This document shows positions 58,085 through 64,000 of a stretch of 64,000 bases of DNA, one piece after another. The stretch's first letter is position 1, and every line of letters starts with the position of its first letter. Below the pieces are notes generated by a model that had not been told where the DNA came from, made no database searches, and worked only from the letters and a program-made list of their open reading frames with translations. The stretch is from Stramonita haemastoma. Lineage: Eukaryota > Mollusca > Gastropoda > Neogastropoda > Muricidae. The stretch is from contig CM060342.1 in assembly GCA_030674155.1 (NCBI GenBank), forward strand, positions 11,526,637 through 11,590,636. The letters are read 5' to 3'. The position numbers were made by a program, and so were the translations under genes.

Positions 58085-61000
58085 AATCGAACTCGGGTTG
58101 TCAAATTGCGAGCGCAATGTTCTGACTACTAGGCTATTCTGACCACTATGTTAGGACCACTAGGCTATCCCGTCCCGTAGGCTATCCTGACCACTAGGCT
58201 ATCCCGTCCCCCTAGGCTATCCCGCCCCCTAGGCTATCCTGACCACTAGGCTATCCCGCCCCCTAGGCTATCCTGACCACTAGGCTATCCTGACCACTAG
58301 GCTATCCCGTGCCCCTAGGCTATCCTGACCACTAGGCTATCCCGTCCCCCTAGGCTATCCTGACCACTAGGCTATCCGTCCCCCTAGGCTATCCTGACCA
58401 CTAGGCTATCCCGTCCCCCTAGGCTATCCTGACCACTAGGCTATCCTGACCACTAGGCTATCCTGACCACTAGGCTATCCTGACCACTAGGCTATCCCGT
58501 GCCACTAGGCTATCCTGACCACTAGGCTATCCCGTCCCCTGGGCTATCCTGACCACTAGGCTATCCTGACCACTAGGCTATCCCGTGCCACTAGGCTATC
58601 CTGACCACTAGGCTATCCCGTCCCCCTAGGCTATCCTGACCACTAGGCTATCCTGACCACTAGGCTATCCCGTCCCCCTAGGCTATCCTGACCACTAGAC
58701 TATCCTGACCACTAGGCTATCCTGACCACTAGGCTATCCCGTCCGCCTAGGCTGTCCCGTCGCTAGGCTATCCCGTCCCCCTAGGCTATCCTGTTCAATA
58801 GGTTTTGACCACTAGGTTCTGACCACTAGGTTCTAACCACTAGGTTCTGACCACTAGGCTATCATGACCGCTAGGTTCTGACCACTAGGCTATCCTGACC
58901 GCTAGGTTCTGACCACTAGGCTATCCTGACCGCTAGGTTCTGACCACTAGGCTATCCTGACCGCTAGGTTCTAACCACTAGGCAATTCCGTCCACTAGGT
59001 TCTGACCACTAGGCTATCCCGTCCCCTGGGCTATCCCGTCCCCCTAGGCTATCCCGTCCCCCTAGGCTATCCTGACCGCTAGGTTCTAACCACTAGGCAA
59101 TTCCGTCCACTAGGTTCTGACCACTAGGCTATCCCGTCCCCCTGGGCTATCCCGTCCCCCTAGGCTATCCCGTCCCCCTAGGCTATCCAGACCGCTAGGT
59201 TGTGACCCTAGGCTATCCCGTCCCCTTAGGCTATCCGACCACTAGGTTCTGACCACTAGGTTCTGACCACTAGGCTGTCCCGTCCACTAGGCTATCCAGA
59301 CCACTAGGTTCTGACCACAAGGTTCTGACCACTAGGCTATCCTGACCACTAGGTTCTGACCACTAGGCTAGCCCGTCCACTAGGCTATCCAGACCACTAG
59401 GTTCTGACCACAAGGTTCTGACCACTAGGCTATCCTGACCACTAGGTTCTGACCACTAGGCTATCCAGACCACAAGGTTCTGACCACTAGGTTCTGACCA
59501 CTAGGCTGTCCCGTCCACTAGGCTATCCAGACCACTAGGTTCTGACCACTAGGTTCTGACCACTAGGTTCTGACCACTAGGTTCTGACCACTAGACTTAT
59601 CCCATGCCCCAGGTTGTCGGAGGGAGAGGACCACGTGTCGTACGTGTCGTGGATGGCTTTCGGCGCCCCTGTGGCGGCAGTGAACCTGGCGGTGGCGTGG
59701 CTGTGGCTGCAGCTGACCTTCTTCGGCGTCCGGAACAGCCTGCTGTGCCGTTCCCAGACCAGTCCCGAGGAGGACGCCGCCCTGCAACGCTTCCTGCGCC
59801 GTGAGCACCGCAAGCTGGGGAAGATGAGGTGAGAGGCTGGAGAGAGAGTGGGTGGGACTGTTTTCGTTTTTTGTTCTGGGGGGAAGATGAGGTGAGGGCT
59901 GTTTCTTTTTTGTGCTGGGGAAGATGAGGTGAGGGCTGTTTCCCTTTTGTGCTGGGGAAGATGAGGTGAGGGCTGTTTCCCTTTTGTGCTGGGGAAGATG
60001 AGGTGAGGGCTGTTTCCCTTTTGTGCTGGGGAAGATGAGGTGAGGGCTGTTTCCCTTTTGTGCTGGGGAAGATGAGGTGAGGGCTGGAGAGTGAGAGTGG
60101 GGACTCTTTTCGTTTTTGTGCTGGGGGCAAGATGAGGTGAGGGCTGGAGAGTGAGTAGTGGGACTGTTTTCGTTTTTGTGTTGGGGAAGATGAGGTGAGC
60201 GTTAGAGAGTTAAAAAAGTAAAGTCTGTCCCGAGCCTAAGGCTCATCAGGCCGGTGCTTATCCCGGTTTCTGTGGCGTTAAGCGACTGAGAGTCATAGAC
60301 TCCCCCCTGGATAGGACGCCAGTCTATCGCAGGGTTAACCCCCAACACAAGGTTGGTACCCTTTTTACACCTGGGTGAGGTGAGAAAATAGCTGTAAAGT
60401 GCCTTTTCCAAGGGCACAACGCCAAGGCCGAAAGCTGGGATCGAACCCGCAACCTTTAGATTACGAGTCCAACGCCCTAACCACTAGACTACCACTAGAC
60501 TACAGCGGCGGCGAGCGTTAGAGAGTGAATGGGACTTTTTCCTTTTTCCTTTTTGTGCTATCCATTGTGTTATGGTCTTCAGTTTATGAAGACAAAGAAG
60601 AAGTTCACAATATCGCGTGTGTATATGAACTAGAACTAGAACTTACCAGAAGACAAACATTATGATAGATGGTGTTTTCAGGTTCGCAGTGAAGGTGGTG
60701 TTGGGTCATTTTCTATATATAGAATGGTGTTTTCAGGTTCGTTATGGTGTTTTCAGGTTGGAGATTGTGTTATAAGGTTTACAGGTTGGGGAATGTGTTT
60801 TCAGGTTGGGGAATGTGTTTTCAGGTTGGGGAATGTGTTTTCAGGTTGGGGATTGTGTTTATAGGTTGGGGATTGTGTTTATAGGTTGGGGATTGTGTTT
60901 ACAGGTTGGGGAATGTGTTTACAGGTAGGGGAATGTGTTTACAGGTTGGGGATTGTGTTTACAGGTTGGGGATTGTGTTTACAGGTTGGGGATTGTGTTA

Positions 61001-63487
61001 TAAGGTTTACAGGTTGGGGATTGTGTTTACAGGTTGGGGATTGTGTTTACAGGTTGGGGATTGTGTTATAAGGTTTACAGGTTGGGGATTGTGTTATAAG
61101 GTTTACAGGTTGGGGATTGTGTTTACAGGTTGGGGAATGTGTTTTCAGGTTGGGGATTGTGTTTACAGGTAGGGGATTGTGTTTACAGGTTGGGGATTGT
61201 GTTTACAGGTTGGGGATTGTGTTATAAGGTTTACAGGTTGGGGATTGTGTTATAAGGTTTACAGGTTGGGGATTGTGTTATAAGGTTTACAGGTTGGGGA
61301 ATGTGTTTACAGGTTGGGGATTGTGTTTACAGGTTGGGGATTGTGTTTACAGGTTGGGGATTGTGTTTACAGGTTGGGGATTGTGTTATAAGGTTTACAG
61401 GTTGGGGATTGTGTTTACAGGTTGGGGATTGTGTTTACAGGTTGGGGATTGTGTTTACAGGTTGGGGATTGTGTTTACAGGTTGGGGATTGTGTTTACAG
61501 GTTGGGGATTGTGTCTACAGGTTGGGGATTGTGTTTACAGGTTGGGGATTGTGTTTACAGGTTGGGGATTGTGTTTACAGGTTGGGGATTGTGTTATAAG
61601 GTTGGGGATTGTGTTATAAGGTTTACAGGTTGGGGAATTGTTTTCAGGTTGGGGATTGTGTTTATAGGTTGGGGATTGTGTTTACAGGTAGGGGATTGTG
61701 TTTACAGGTTGGGGATTGTGTTTTCAGGTTGGGGATTGTGTTTACAGGTAGGGGATTGTGTTTACAGGTTTACAGGTTGGGGATTGTGTTTTCAGGTTGG
61801 GGATTGTGTTTACAGGTTTACAGGTTGGGGATTGTGTTTACAGGTAGGGGATTGTGTTATAAGGTTTACAGGTTGGGGATTGTGTTTACAGGTTGGGGAT
61901 TGTGTTTTCAGGTTGGGGATTGTGTTATAGGTTTACAGATTGGGGATTGTGTTTACAGGTAGGGGATTGTGTTTACAGGTTGGGGATTGTGTTTACAGGT
62001 TGGGGATTGTGTTTTCAGGTTGGGGATTGTGTTTTCAGGTTGGGGATTGTGTTTTCAGGTAGGGGATTGTGTTTTCAGGTTGGGGATTGTGTTTTCAGGT
62101 TGGGGATTGTGTTTTCAGGTTGGGGATCGATTTTTCTATATAGGATTGTGTTAACAGGTTCGTTATGGTGTTTACAGGTTTGCAGAGAAGGTGGTGTTGG
62201 GTCATTTCCTGGTGCTGGTGGCGCTATGGCTGACCAGGTCTCCTGGTGTCTTCACTGGGTGGTCTGTCCTCTTCCCTCAGAAAAAGTCAGTCTGTCTGCT
62301 TTCTGTCTGTCTGCTTTCTGTCTCTTTGCTTTCTGTTTGTCTGTCTGCTTTCTGTCTTAGTTTAGTGTTGGTTTTTGGGTGTGTTTGTGTGGTTTGAGGT
62401 GTGTGTGTGTGGGGAGGGGGGGGCAGGTGTGTGTGTGTGTGCGTGTGTGTGTGTATGTATGTGTGTTTTGTGTATGTGTGTGCGCGCGTGCCTGCCTTTG
62501 TGTGTGCATGCCGTGCCCGTGCGTGTATATAATATGCCAGTATGTCTTTGAAATCGCATTCTTTGTGAGTGATTCTAACGTTACGTTACGTATGCTATAG
62601 TTATTTTTGATAAGTTTTATGTCTGCAAGAACAAAGTTTTGTTATTATCGGGGGGAGGGGGGGGGGGAGGCAGGGTCAGGCATCCTCTTCCTCATTGAGT
62701 GATTGATTTCGTCCCTTATGTCGGAAGATCGTATTGACCAGTATTCGTTCGTACAGATGTAGATGCCGACACAATTTTAATGGTAAAACTTGATAGTAGT
62801 GAAAAACAGACGAAAATAAACAAACATATAAGCAAGCAAACAGACAGACAGACAAAGCAAGAAACCACTGACAGTGGATCACACAAGACAAACAAAGACA
62901 AAACTTTTGTCTCTCACATAATTATACAGATGGTGAATTTATCTATGACCCACTTTGAGCTATACAGACAGACAGACAAGAAAGTACACACTGTGAATTA
63001 TGCATCAGTGCTGACTCCACTCTCCCCAAAAGTCCTTCGGATGAGATTATAAACCGAGGCCCCGTGTGCGAACGCACGCAGAACATCTTGCGCACATGGT
63101 AAATCCTGTTCCGCTTTTCGTCAGAGTAGGCCATTATGTGTCGGTGGGAACAGATGACAAGATTTACACAACTGCATACACACGGGGACTGGATGTAAAA
63201 AAAAGCAAACGAGTGCTTATTTCATTTTCCTCGATACAAAAGAATAATATAATAAAACAATGAATAAAAAAAATATACAAAATCGACAGACAGTAAACTA
63301 CCCACTGTGACGTATGATGTGATTTGCTGACAACCCACTGTGACGTATGTTATGATTTGCTGATGTCATTGTGTCAGATACGTCAGCGACACAGTGCCAG
63401 CGATCCTGGTGTCTCTCAGTCTCTTCGTCTTCCCCCGGGAAACGCCGGCCATCTTTTGTTGCCGGGGAAAAGATGAGGGCACGCCTT
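46637..63487 (+). CDS. SLC13A: SLC13/INDY-family Na+-coupled di/tricarboxylate transporter, 5' part (truncated by window end)
   Basis: This is a plasma-membrane carboxylate transporter of the SLC13A2/3/5 group. Nine exons are visible. They give TM1 ([17 protein letters not shown]), the block [30 protein letters not shown], the Na+-site helix hairpin [39 protein letters not shown], the cytoplasmic REHRKLG and the YVSD block. All align in order with human SLC13A5. The second half of the protein, with the second sodium site, lies beyond the window. Exon phases agree throughout except inside exon 6, which is frame-broken. The first sodium motif is TNT rather than the usual SNT. Substrate cannot be told from the sequence. 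Some introns are largely tandem repeats or contain copies of adjacent exon ends. Confidence 0.92.
46736..48284 (+). other. SLC13 intron 1
   Basis: GT repeats with poly-G (46779-47014), a CA stretch (47170-47282), a diverged minisatellite (47290-47790) with recurring GTGTAATATTGCAAA and GAACAAAGTTTG, and GACT/GATT tetranucleotides (48196-48272) next to the exon-2 acceptor. Confidence 0.75.
48285..48434 (+). CDS. SLC13A: SLC13 exon 2 (residues 34-83)
   Basis: It reads [36 protein letters not shown] and [14 protein letters not shown]. This is a near-diagnostic SLC13 block (human equivalent IILMAIYWCTEVIPLAVTSL). The acceptor is TTTCAG|GAG and the donor AAG|GTATCC. Exactly 50 codons, phase 0 both ends. 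Confidence 0.93.
48701..48985 (+). mobile_element. Composite tRNA/5S SINE, family B, copy 1
   Basis: tRNA-type start (AGCTAGGTGGTCAGAGC), then a 5S-rRNA-like stretch (TTAAGCAGCGTCGAGC, TGGATGGGTGACC). The body has GTAAAGCAGCGAGGGAGAGG and the 3' end GACACCTTCACC. The 3' end is split by family-A copy 1. Confidence 0.8.
48987..49272 (+). mobile_element. tRNA-derived SINE, family A, copy 1
   Basis: The head has a perfect pol III A box (TAGTCTAGTGG) and B box (GGTTCGATCCC). The body continues TTTCGGCTATGGCGTTG and GGAAAAGGCACTTTACGGC and ends GCTCGGGACAGACTTTAAC. It is inserted in the 3' end of a family-B element, with ACACCTTCACC on both sides as target-site duplication. Intron 2 of SLC13. Confidence 0.85.
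49361..49476 (+). CDS. SLC13A: SLC13 exon 3 (residues 84-121)
   Basis: [20 protein letters not shown], then [19 protein letters not shown], aligns with human [28 protein letters not shown]. The usual LGG is IGS here and the usual TN is VV. The acceptor is GGGCAG|GAC, preceded by a weak pyrimidine tract, and the donor AGAAA|GTGAGT, phase 2. Confidence 0.9.
49660..49805 (-). mobile_element. SINE family C, fragment
   Basis: ATATCGAGGATAACAGAATA, then TGTGTATGCAGTTTTGTAAA and ACGATGGCCTACTCTTACG. SLC13 intron 3. Confidence 0.7.
49892..50177 (+). mobile_element. Composite tRNA/5S SINE, family B, copy 2
   Basis: Full-length, with A box TAGCTCAGTGG within GGGACGGGATAGCTCAGTGG, the 5S-like segment with TGGATGGGTGACC, and 3' end GACACCTTTACCTTTT. 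SLC13 intron 3. Confidence 0.85.
50185..50272 (+). mobile_element. Family B, truncated copy 3
   Basis: Only the tRNA head and 5S-like part are present, ending at TGGATGGG where a family-C element (minus) begins. Confidence 0.8.
50281..50540 (-). mobile_element. SINE family C, longer copy
   Basis: ATATCAAAGATAATGGAATA through GCAAGATGTTCTTGCGTGCG to AGTCTCATCCCGAAGGAC. It sits between family-B copies 3 and 4. Confidence 0.75.
50549..50842 (+). mobile_element. Family B, copy 4
   Basis: Full-length copy with GATAGCTCGGTGGTCACAGC at the head and CACCTTTACCTTTTT at the 3' end. SLC13 intron 3. Confidence 0.85.
50993..51278 (+). mobile_element. tRNA-derived SINE, family A, copy 2
   Basis: Full-length copy with the same boxes and 3' end as copy 1. 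It lies between an acceptor-like sequence (TTGTTCCGCAG, ending 50991) and a 31-base copy of SLC13 exon 4. Confidence 0.85.
51280..51310 (+). pseudogene. Partial copy of SLC13 exon 4
   Basis: ACGGGTCTGCTGTCCATGTG and ATCACCAAC match exon 4 at 52072-52102 with one mismatch in 31 bases (GLLSMWITN). The preceding SINE replaces the exon start. The similarity ends where the ACAT repeat begins. Confidence 0.85.
51329..52020 (+). repeat. (ACAT)n/(AC)n then ACACC/ACAAC-rich block
   Basis: ACAT tetranucleotides at 51340-51390, 51490-51548 and 51640-51688, AC repeats at 51548-51602, and a purely A/C stretch to 52020. Long open frames across it are repeat artefacts. Confidence 0.95.
52044..52204 (+). 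CDS. SLC13A: SLC13 exon 4 (sodium-site hairpin, residues 122-176)
   Basis: [20 protein letters not shown], then [16 protein letters not shown]. Residues T139-N140-T141 occupy the place of the SNT motif that helps build the first sodium site in this family. A basic/His-rich cytoplasmic loop follows ([14 protein letters not shown]). The acceptor TTCCTTACAG|G completes K122. The donor is CTGG|GTGAGT, phase 1. Confidence 0.93.
52375..53042 (+). repeat. GGTT/GGGT-rich minisatellite (G-rich plus strand)
   Basis: About 660 bases made almost only of G and T in GGTTGGTT, GGGTGGGT and TGAGTGTGTGGGT combinations, with the G-rich strand being the non-template strand of the SLC13 gene. Many runs of GGG at short spacing allow G-quadruplexes. 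Confidence 0.95.
53460..53645 (-). mobile_element. SINE family C, fragment
   Basis: CACACGATGGCCTGCTCTC, then GTGCGCAAGATGTTCTGCG and TTTATAGTCTCATCTGAATG. SLC13 intron 4. Confidence 0.7.
54879..55165 (+). mobile_element. Family B, copy 5 (diverged)
   Basis: Head GCGGATAGATCAGTTGTCAG, 5S-like TGGGTGGGTGACC, body with several single-base losses. SLC13 intron 4. Confidence 0.8.
55326..55621 (-). mobile_element. Family B, copy 6
   Basis: Minus-strand full-length copy, from AAAGGTAAGGGTGTCCCAT (3' end) to GAGCTATCCCGTCCCC (head). With copy 5 it forms an inverted pair about 160 bases apart, so the transcript could fold into a long hairpin. Confidence 0.85.
56156..56246 (+). CDS. SLC13A: SLC13 exon 5 (cytoplasmic loop, residues 176-206)
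   Basis: [18 protein letters not shown], then [12 protein letters not shown], is a hydrophilic loop exon between two transmembrane blocks, where the family is variable. The identification rests on a perfect phase match on the left (G|AG), a good acceptor (GTGACAG) and a good donor (CCAG|GTAGGT). It follows directly on a GT-rich repeat. Confidence 0.78.
56387..56850 (+). repeat. Trinucleotide repeat cluster upstream of exon 6
   Basis: In order: ATG/GTG, ATC, (TTC)n 56501-56570, (ATC)n, (CAC)n, (ATC)n, (GAC)n. It ends just before the exon-6 acceptor, and GAC/GAT triplets reappear inside exon 6 as an Asp run. Confidence 0.95.
56860..57229 (+). pseudogene. SLC13A: SLC13 exon 6, frame-disrupted in this assembly
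   Basis: The exon holds a Pro-rich segment, an 11-residue Asp run encoded by GAC/GAT triplets (about 57035-57070), then [15 protein letters not shown] and VATLTGTGP, a core SLC13 signature. The frame entered from exon 5 (acceptor at 56858 or 56860) is not the signature frame, so a shift is needed between about 56905 and 57030. A second break follows TGTGP near 57199, where one missing C would restore [10 protein letters not shown] into donor TC|GTGAGT. The rest of the gene is clean, so sequencing error in C-rich or triplet tracts is as likely as true loss of function. Confidence 0.75.
57361..57870 (+). mobile_element. LINE (CR1/L2-like) 3' end with (ATT)n tail
   Basis: The frame [20 protein letters not shown], then [20 protein letters not shown] and [12 protein letters not shown] (57522), matches the RxYGxRxFxxxxPxLWNxLPxxLR...FKxxLKTHLF end of L2/CR1-type ORF2. 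After a GT repeat comes the typical tail, with GCAAGCGCTTTGATT and CTATATAAATTCCTTGTATT, then ATT repeats. It lies in SLC13 intron 6. Confidence 0.8.
57955..58005 (+). pseudogene. Partial copy of SLC13 exon 6
   Basis: GTGTCTGCTATTCGCCAATAT, then CGGCGGTGTGGCCACACTG and ACTGGCAC, repeat the exon-6 core at about 57147-57195. There is one deleted G and one substitution; a GT repeat follows. SLC13 intron 6. Confidence 0.85.
58083..59605 (-). repeat. SINE-head-derived minisatellite, CTAGGCTATCCTGACCA unit
   Basis: At 58083-58145 the minus strand reads as a tRNA-like SINE head (A-box-like TAGCCTAGTAG, B-box-like GAGTTCGATTC). From there some 80 copies of a 16-20-base unit follow to exon 7. On the minus strand the unit is TGGTCAGGATAGCCTAG, i.e. 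the A-box region itself. Later units shift to CTAGGTTCTGACCA. Confidence 0.9.
59613..59828 (+). CDS. SLC13A: SLC13 exon 7 (transmembrane block and loop)
   Basis: [32 protein letters not shown], then [20 protein letters not shown]. The equivalent human text is [25 protein letters not shown] followed by EEYRKLG. The acceptor is CATGCCCCAG|G, directly after a 1.5-kb minisatellite. The donor is GATGAG|GTGAGA, and the junction itself is tandemly repeated downstream. 216 bases, phases consistent on both sides. Confidence 0.93.
59812..60196 (+). repeat. Tandem duplication of the exon-7 5' splice junction (about 37-bp unit)
   Basis: The last 15 bases of exon 7 plus its donor (GGGGAAGATGAG|GTGAG) occur nine times, counting the real one. 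The unit continues GGCTGTTTCCCTTTTGTGCT or a longer GGAGAGTGAG variant. Family-A SINE copy 3 interrupts the last unit. Confidence 0.95.
60211..60512 (-). mobile_element. tRNA-derived SINE, family A, copy 3, with 14-bp target-site duplication
   Basis: Full-length minus-strand copy ending in a TTTTTTA tail. It is flanked by GAGCGTTAGAGAGT at 60197-60210 and 60513-60526. It interrupts the last unit of the donor-site minisatellite in SLC13 intron 7, so it is younger than that array. Confidence 0.92.
60671..60713 (+). pseudogene. Partial copy of SLC13 exon 8 with its acceptor
   Basis: GGTGTTTTCAG, then GTTCGCAGTGAAGGTGG and TGTTGGGTCATTTTC, matches the true exon-8 start at 62167-62209 with four or five differences. 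The copy stops after about 32 exon bases. Confidence 0.85.
60735..62165 (+). repeat. 20-bp minisatellite of splice-acceptor-like units (GGTTGGGGATTGTGTTTACA)
   Basis: Roughly 60-70 tandem units, each of which contains TGTTTACAG|GT or TGTTTTCAG|GT, the same form as the genuine exon-8 acceptor. A TATAAGGTTTACAG variant recurs. Both flanks carry TTCTATATA...TTCGTTATGGTGTTT duplicates. Because 20 bases times three is 60, one strand stays open as a 20-residue periodic frame, which is not a gene. Confidence 0.97.
62178..62285 (+). CDS. SLC13A: SLC13 exon 8 (transmembrane block)
   Basis: [20 protein letters not shown], then [16 protein letters not shown], corresponds to FAEINVLICFFLLVILWFSRDPGFMPGW of human SLC13A5. 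The acceptor is GTGTTTACAG|G, identical in form to the 20-bp repeat that fills the preceding intron. The donor is AAAAA|GTCAGT, phase 2. Confidence 0.92.
62286..63377 (+). other. SLC13 intron 8
   Basis: CTGTCTGCTTTCTG units (62288-62357), a GT-rich block, poly-G near 62650, a GACA cluster (62840-62855 and 62966-62980), and the family-C body. Confidence 0.8.
63003..63250 (+). mobile_element. SINE family C, best-preserved body
   Basis: ATCAGTGCTGACTCCACTC, GTCCTTCGGATGAGATTATA, GCAGAACATCTTGCGCACA, then the usual tail and AT-rich end. SLC13 intron 8. Confidence 0.8.
63378..63487 (+). CDS. SLC13A: SLC13 exon 9 (last exon in window)
   Basis: [20 protein letters not shown], then [16 protein letters not shown], matches KYVSDATVAIFVATLLFIVPSQKP. 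The acceptor is TGTGTCAG|A and the donor GCCTT|GTAAGT, phase 1. The rest of the gene, with the C-terminal transport half, is to the right of the window. Confidence 0.92.
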
Positions 63488-63519
63488 GTAAGTTATGGTG
63501 TTGTTGTTGTTTATATATC

Positions 63520-63608
<89 letters not shown>

Positions 63609-63630
63609 GTGTGTGTGTTGTGTGTGTGTG

Positions 63631-63710
<80 letters not shown>

Positions 63711-63808
63711 TCAAAATCAAGGTCAAAGACAAAGTAAAAAAGTTTATGTCCAGATGGTACATTGAATAAACAATAAATTTGCTTTTTTTTCATCAAGCCA
63801 TCTATCTC

Positions 63809-63861
<53 letters not shown>

Positions 63862-64000
63862 TGTGCGTGCGCGCGCGCGCGGTTGTGTATACACGTATGT
63901 GTGTGTTGTAGTGTGTGTTTGTTGTTGTTGTAGTGTGTGTATGTGTGTGCGCGTGCGTTCGTGTGTGCGGTGCGTGCGTGTGTGTGCGCTTTCTTTCTTT
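63488..64000 (+). other. SLC13 intron 9 (start), simple repeats to window end
   Basis: (AT)n 63520-63604, (GT)n 63607-63705 and 63812-63860, then GT/GC-rich sequence to the edge. Confidence 0.9.

Noticed and set aside
58106..59605. CRISPR-like array of short repeats
   Set aside because: Units are contiguous variants without unique spacers in an animal genome; it is a minisatellite.
61301..61930. 209-codon open frame with 20-residue repeats ([20 protein letters not shown] type)
   Set aside because: It is the 20-bp acceptor-like minisatellite read in a stop-free cycle of three units. It lies inside an SLC13 intron and has no start context or family.

Overview
The window is animal nuclear DNA, most likely from a mollusc and probably a gastropod. 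The evidence is intron-rich genes with GT-AG splice sites and two recognisable metazoan gene families. It also holds tRNA-type and composite tRNA/5S-type SINEs, degraded LINE 3' ends, a piggyBac-like element with TTAA ends, and very dense micro- and minisatellites. There is nothing prokaryotic here: no operons, no CRISPR array, no rRNA. One 100-base assembly gap lies at 41401-41500. Most long open frames are translations of simple repeats and are not genes. LAYOUT. 1 to about 9.1 kb has no recognisable coding sequence. The plus strand is T-rich and carries AATAAA signals, so it may be the 3' untranslated part or downstream flank of a plus-strand gene lying to the left. It holds a GGATCTAGAAA-type minisatellite, a long foldback hairpin (4341-4512) and a 1.08-kb piggyBac-like element (6146-7221) inserted in the TTAA of a 27-bp minisatellite. 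About 9.4-40.3 kb on the minus strand is a complete RILP-like gene (RILPL1 family). I could join it across nine exons with consistent phase into a 422-residue protein with RH1, coiled-coil and RH2 regions and a conserved C-terminal SGIRKLF segment. Its stop is at 17742, probably followed by a long 3' UTR. Its promoter at about 40.12-40.31 kb has a CRE-like site and a YY1-like site and may be bidirectional. 40.3-45.9 kb is intergenic, with a candidate terminal exon of an unidentified plus-strand gene (44090-44404), a LINE 3' end with a (TTC)n tail and the assembly gap. 45.9-64.0 kb on the plus strand is the 5' part of an SLC13/INDY-type sodium-coupled carboxylate transporter gene. Nine coding exons are visible and the gene runs off the right edge. 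HOW THE GENES RELATE. The two genes are divergently arranged, with start codons about 6.5 kb apart. RILP-like proteins act at Rab GTPases on vesicles and cilia, and SLC13 proteins carry dicarboxylates or citrate across the plasma membrane. Nothing in the sequence links their functions. WHAT IS UNUSUAL. The SLC13 gene's introns hold local tandem expansions built from its own splice junctions. Eight extra copies of the exon-7/donor junction and some 60-70 copies of a 20-bp acceptor-like unit sit at opposite ends of one intron. Partial copies of exons 4, 6 and 8 lie in neighbouring introns. A 1.5-kb minisatellite made from the A-box region of a tRNA-type SINE abuts an exon. Exon 6 is frame-broken in this assembly, whereas the other exons are clean.
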